A stretch of DNA of 6,001 bases from Gemmatimonadota bacterium (GTDB taxonomy: Bacteria > Latescibacterota > UBA2968 > UBA8231), in the NCBI GenBank assembly GCA_026706505.1, contig JAPOYQ010000215.1, positions 1 through 6,001 on the forward strand. The letters are read 5' to 3'. The translations under genes and the position numbers were made by a program. Positions 5,411 to 6,001 of the stretch are shown here, in pieces. The first letter of the stretch is position 1. Each line of letters starts with the position of its first letter. The notes under the pieces are model-generated. The model searched no databases and had not been told where the DNA came from. It was given only the letters and a program-made list of their open reading frames with translations.

Positions 5411-6001
5411 TCAATCGGGTATGAGGACAACCTTGCCGGTCGTCTTGCGCCCCTGCAGGGCGCGGTGGGCTTCAGCCGCGTCCGACAAGGCGAACTGCTC
5501 GCTGATACGCAGCGCCAACTCGCCGCTACCGATCCATTCCAACACCGCGCCAGCGCGTTCCAATAGCTCCTCGCGGGTCTGGATGTAGTGCAGCATGGTC
5601 GGCCGAGTCAAAAAGAGCGACCCCTTGGTGCTGAGGATGCCGGGATCAAAGGGCGGGACCGGGCCACTCGACTGACCGAACAACACCAAGTAACCCAAGG
5701 GCCTGAGCACGTTCAAGCTCTTGTCAAAGGTCGCCTGGCCCACGGAATCGTACACCACATCGACCCCGCGCCCGTCGGTGAGTGCCATGACGTCCTGTTC
5801 AAAGTCTCGCTCAGTATAGCGGATGACTTCGTCAGCCCCGGCACCCCGAGCCAACTGCTCCTTTTCCTCGGTTGAGACCGTGCAAAACACCCGCGCTCCA
5901 CACCGCTTAGCCATCTGAATCAGGAGCAAGCCCACGCCGCCGGCCCCAGCGTGGATCAAAGCCGTGTCTTCGCGGCCCAGCCGATAGGACCCATGCGCTA
6001 G
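5411..6001 (-). CDS. Quinone oxidoreductase-like zinc-independent MDR protein, 5' end outside window
   Basis: The frame is open from the right edge to TGA at 5413-5411, giving 196 residues; the first in-window codons read LAHGSYRLGREDTALIH. The TTG at 5959 is an internal Leu codon, so it is not the start. Family members have about 325 residues, so some 130 N-terminal residues (the catalytic GroES-like domain) are missing. What remains is the Rossmann domain and the C-terminus. The nucleotide-binding AGAGGVG is at 18-24, followed by VSTEEK (42-47), GADEVIRY (55-62), DVVYDSVG (81-88) and FGQSSGPVPPFDP (108-120). The last motifs are typical of NADPH:quinone reductase (qor/zeta-crystallin). It should be a cytosolic NADPH-dependent reductase of quinones or other enones. 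It is the first visible gene of the minus-strand cluster. Its promoter lies outside the window. Confidence 0.93.
   Translation of the reverse strand, partial: LAHGSYRLGREDTALIHAGAGGVGLLLIQMAKRCGARVFCTVSTEEKEQLARGAGADEVIRYTERDFEQDVMALTDGRGVDVVYDSVGQATFDKSLNVLRPLGYLVLFGQSSGPVPPFDPGILSTKGSLFLTRPTMLHYIQTREELLERAGAVLEWIGSGELALRISEQFALSDAAEAHRALQGRKTTGKVVLIPD

Noticed and set aside
5957..5959. TTG as the start of the quinone-oxidoreductase-like gene
   Set aside because: The frame continues upstream to the window edge with family-like sequence (LGREDTALIH), and a start here would remove the whole catalytic domain and strand 1 of the Rossmann fold.
4146..6001. Trp-codon leader or attenuator for the trp genes
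   Set aside because: No leader peptide or alternative hairpins lie before trpB; the S1 gene directly abuts it. Any such control would have to be upstream of the window.

Overview
The window is bacterial: six tightly packed genes, leaderless or Shine-Dalgarno starts, 1-20 nt gaps or 4-nt overlaps, and no RNA genes. It is GC-rich (by eye about 60%). I cannot name the organism. WD40-rich bacteria with high-GC genomes (Planctomycetes, Myxococcota, Chloroflexi, Poribacteria- or Latescibacterota-like lineages) would fit, but this is only an inference.

Left third (1-2066, plus strand): the 3' part of a WD40-repeat gene that enters from beyond the left edge, followed 8 nt later by a complete short-chain dehydrogenase/reductase (SDR). 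The SDR's Shine-Dalgarno overlaps the WD40 stop codon, so the two are probably co-translated. The WD40 gene is the most unusual part. It opens with base-perfect 126-bp units (42 residues, one blade each), then an irregular acidic junction, then a C-terminal set of exactly seven blades that looks like a complete, self-closing propeller. Among blades the framework is nearly constant, while the three residues after each GH dipeptide vary.

Middle (2067-2120): a short gap between convergent genes, holding one small AT-rich inverted repeat.

Right two thirds (2121-6001, minus strand, reading right to left): a zinc-independent quinone-oxidoreductase-like MDR gene (5' end outside the window), then a four-domain S1 RNA-binding protein (ribosomal protein S1-like), then trpB and trpA. 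The S1 and trpB genes are separated by one base, and trpB and trpA overlap by 4 nt (GTGA). The last three genes therefore look translationally coupled. TrpB and TrpA form the tryptophan synthase complex that turns indole-3-glycerol phosphate plus serine into tryptophan. No other trp gene is visible. No defence, mobile or CRISPR system can be demonstrated. The best candidate for something unusual is the diversifying WD40 array, whose effector domain, if any, lies upstream of the window.
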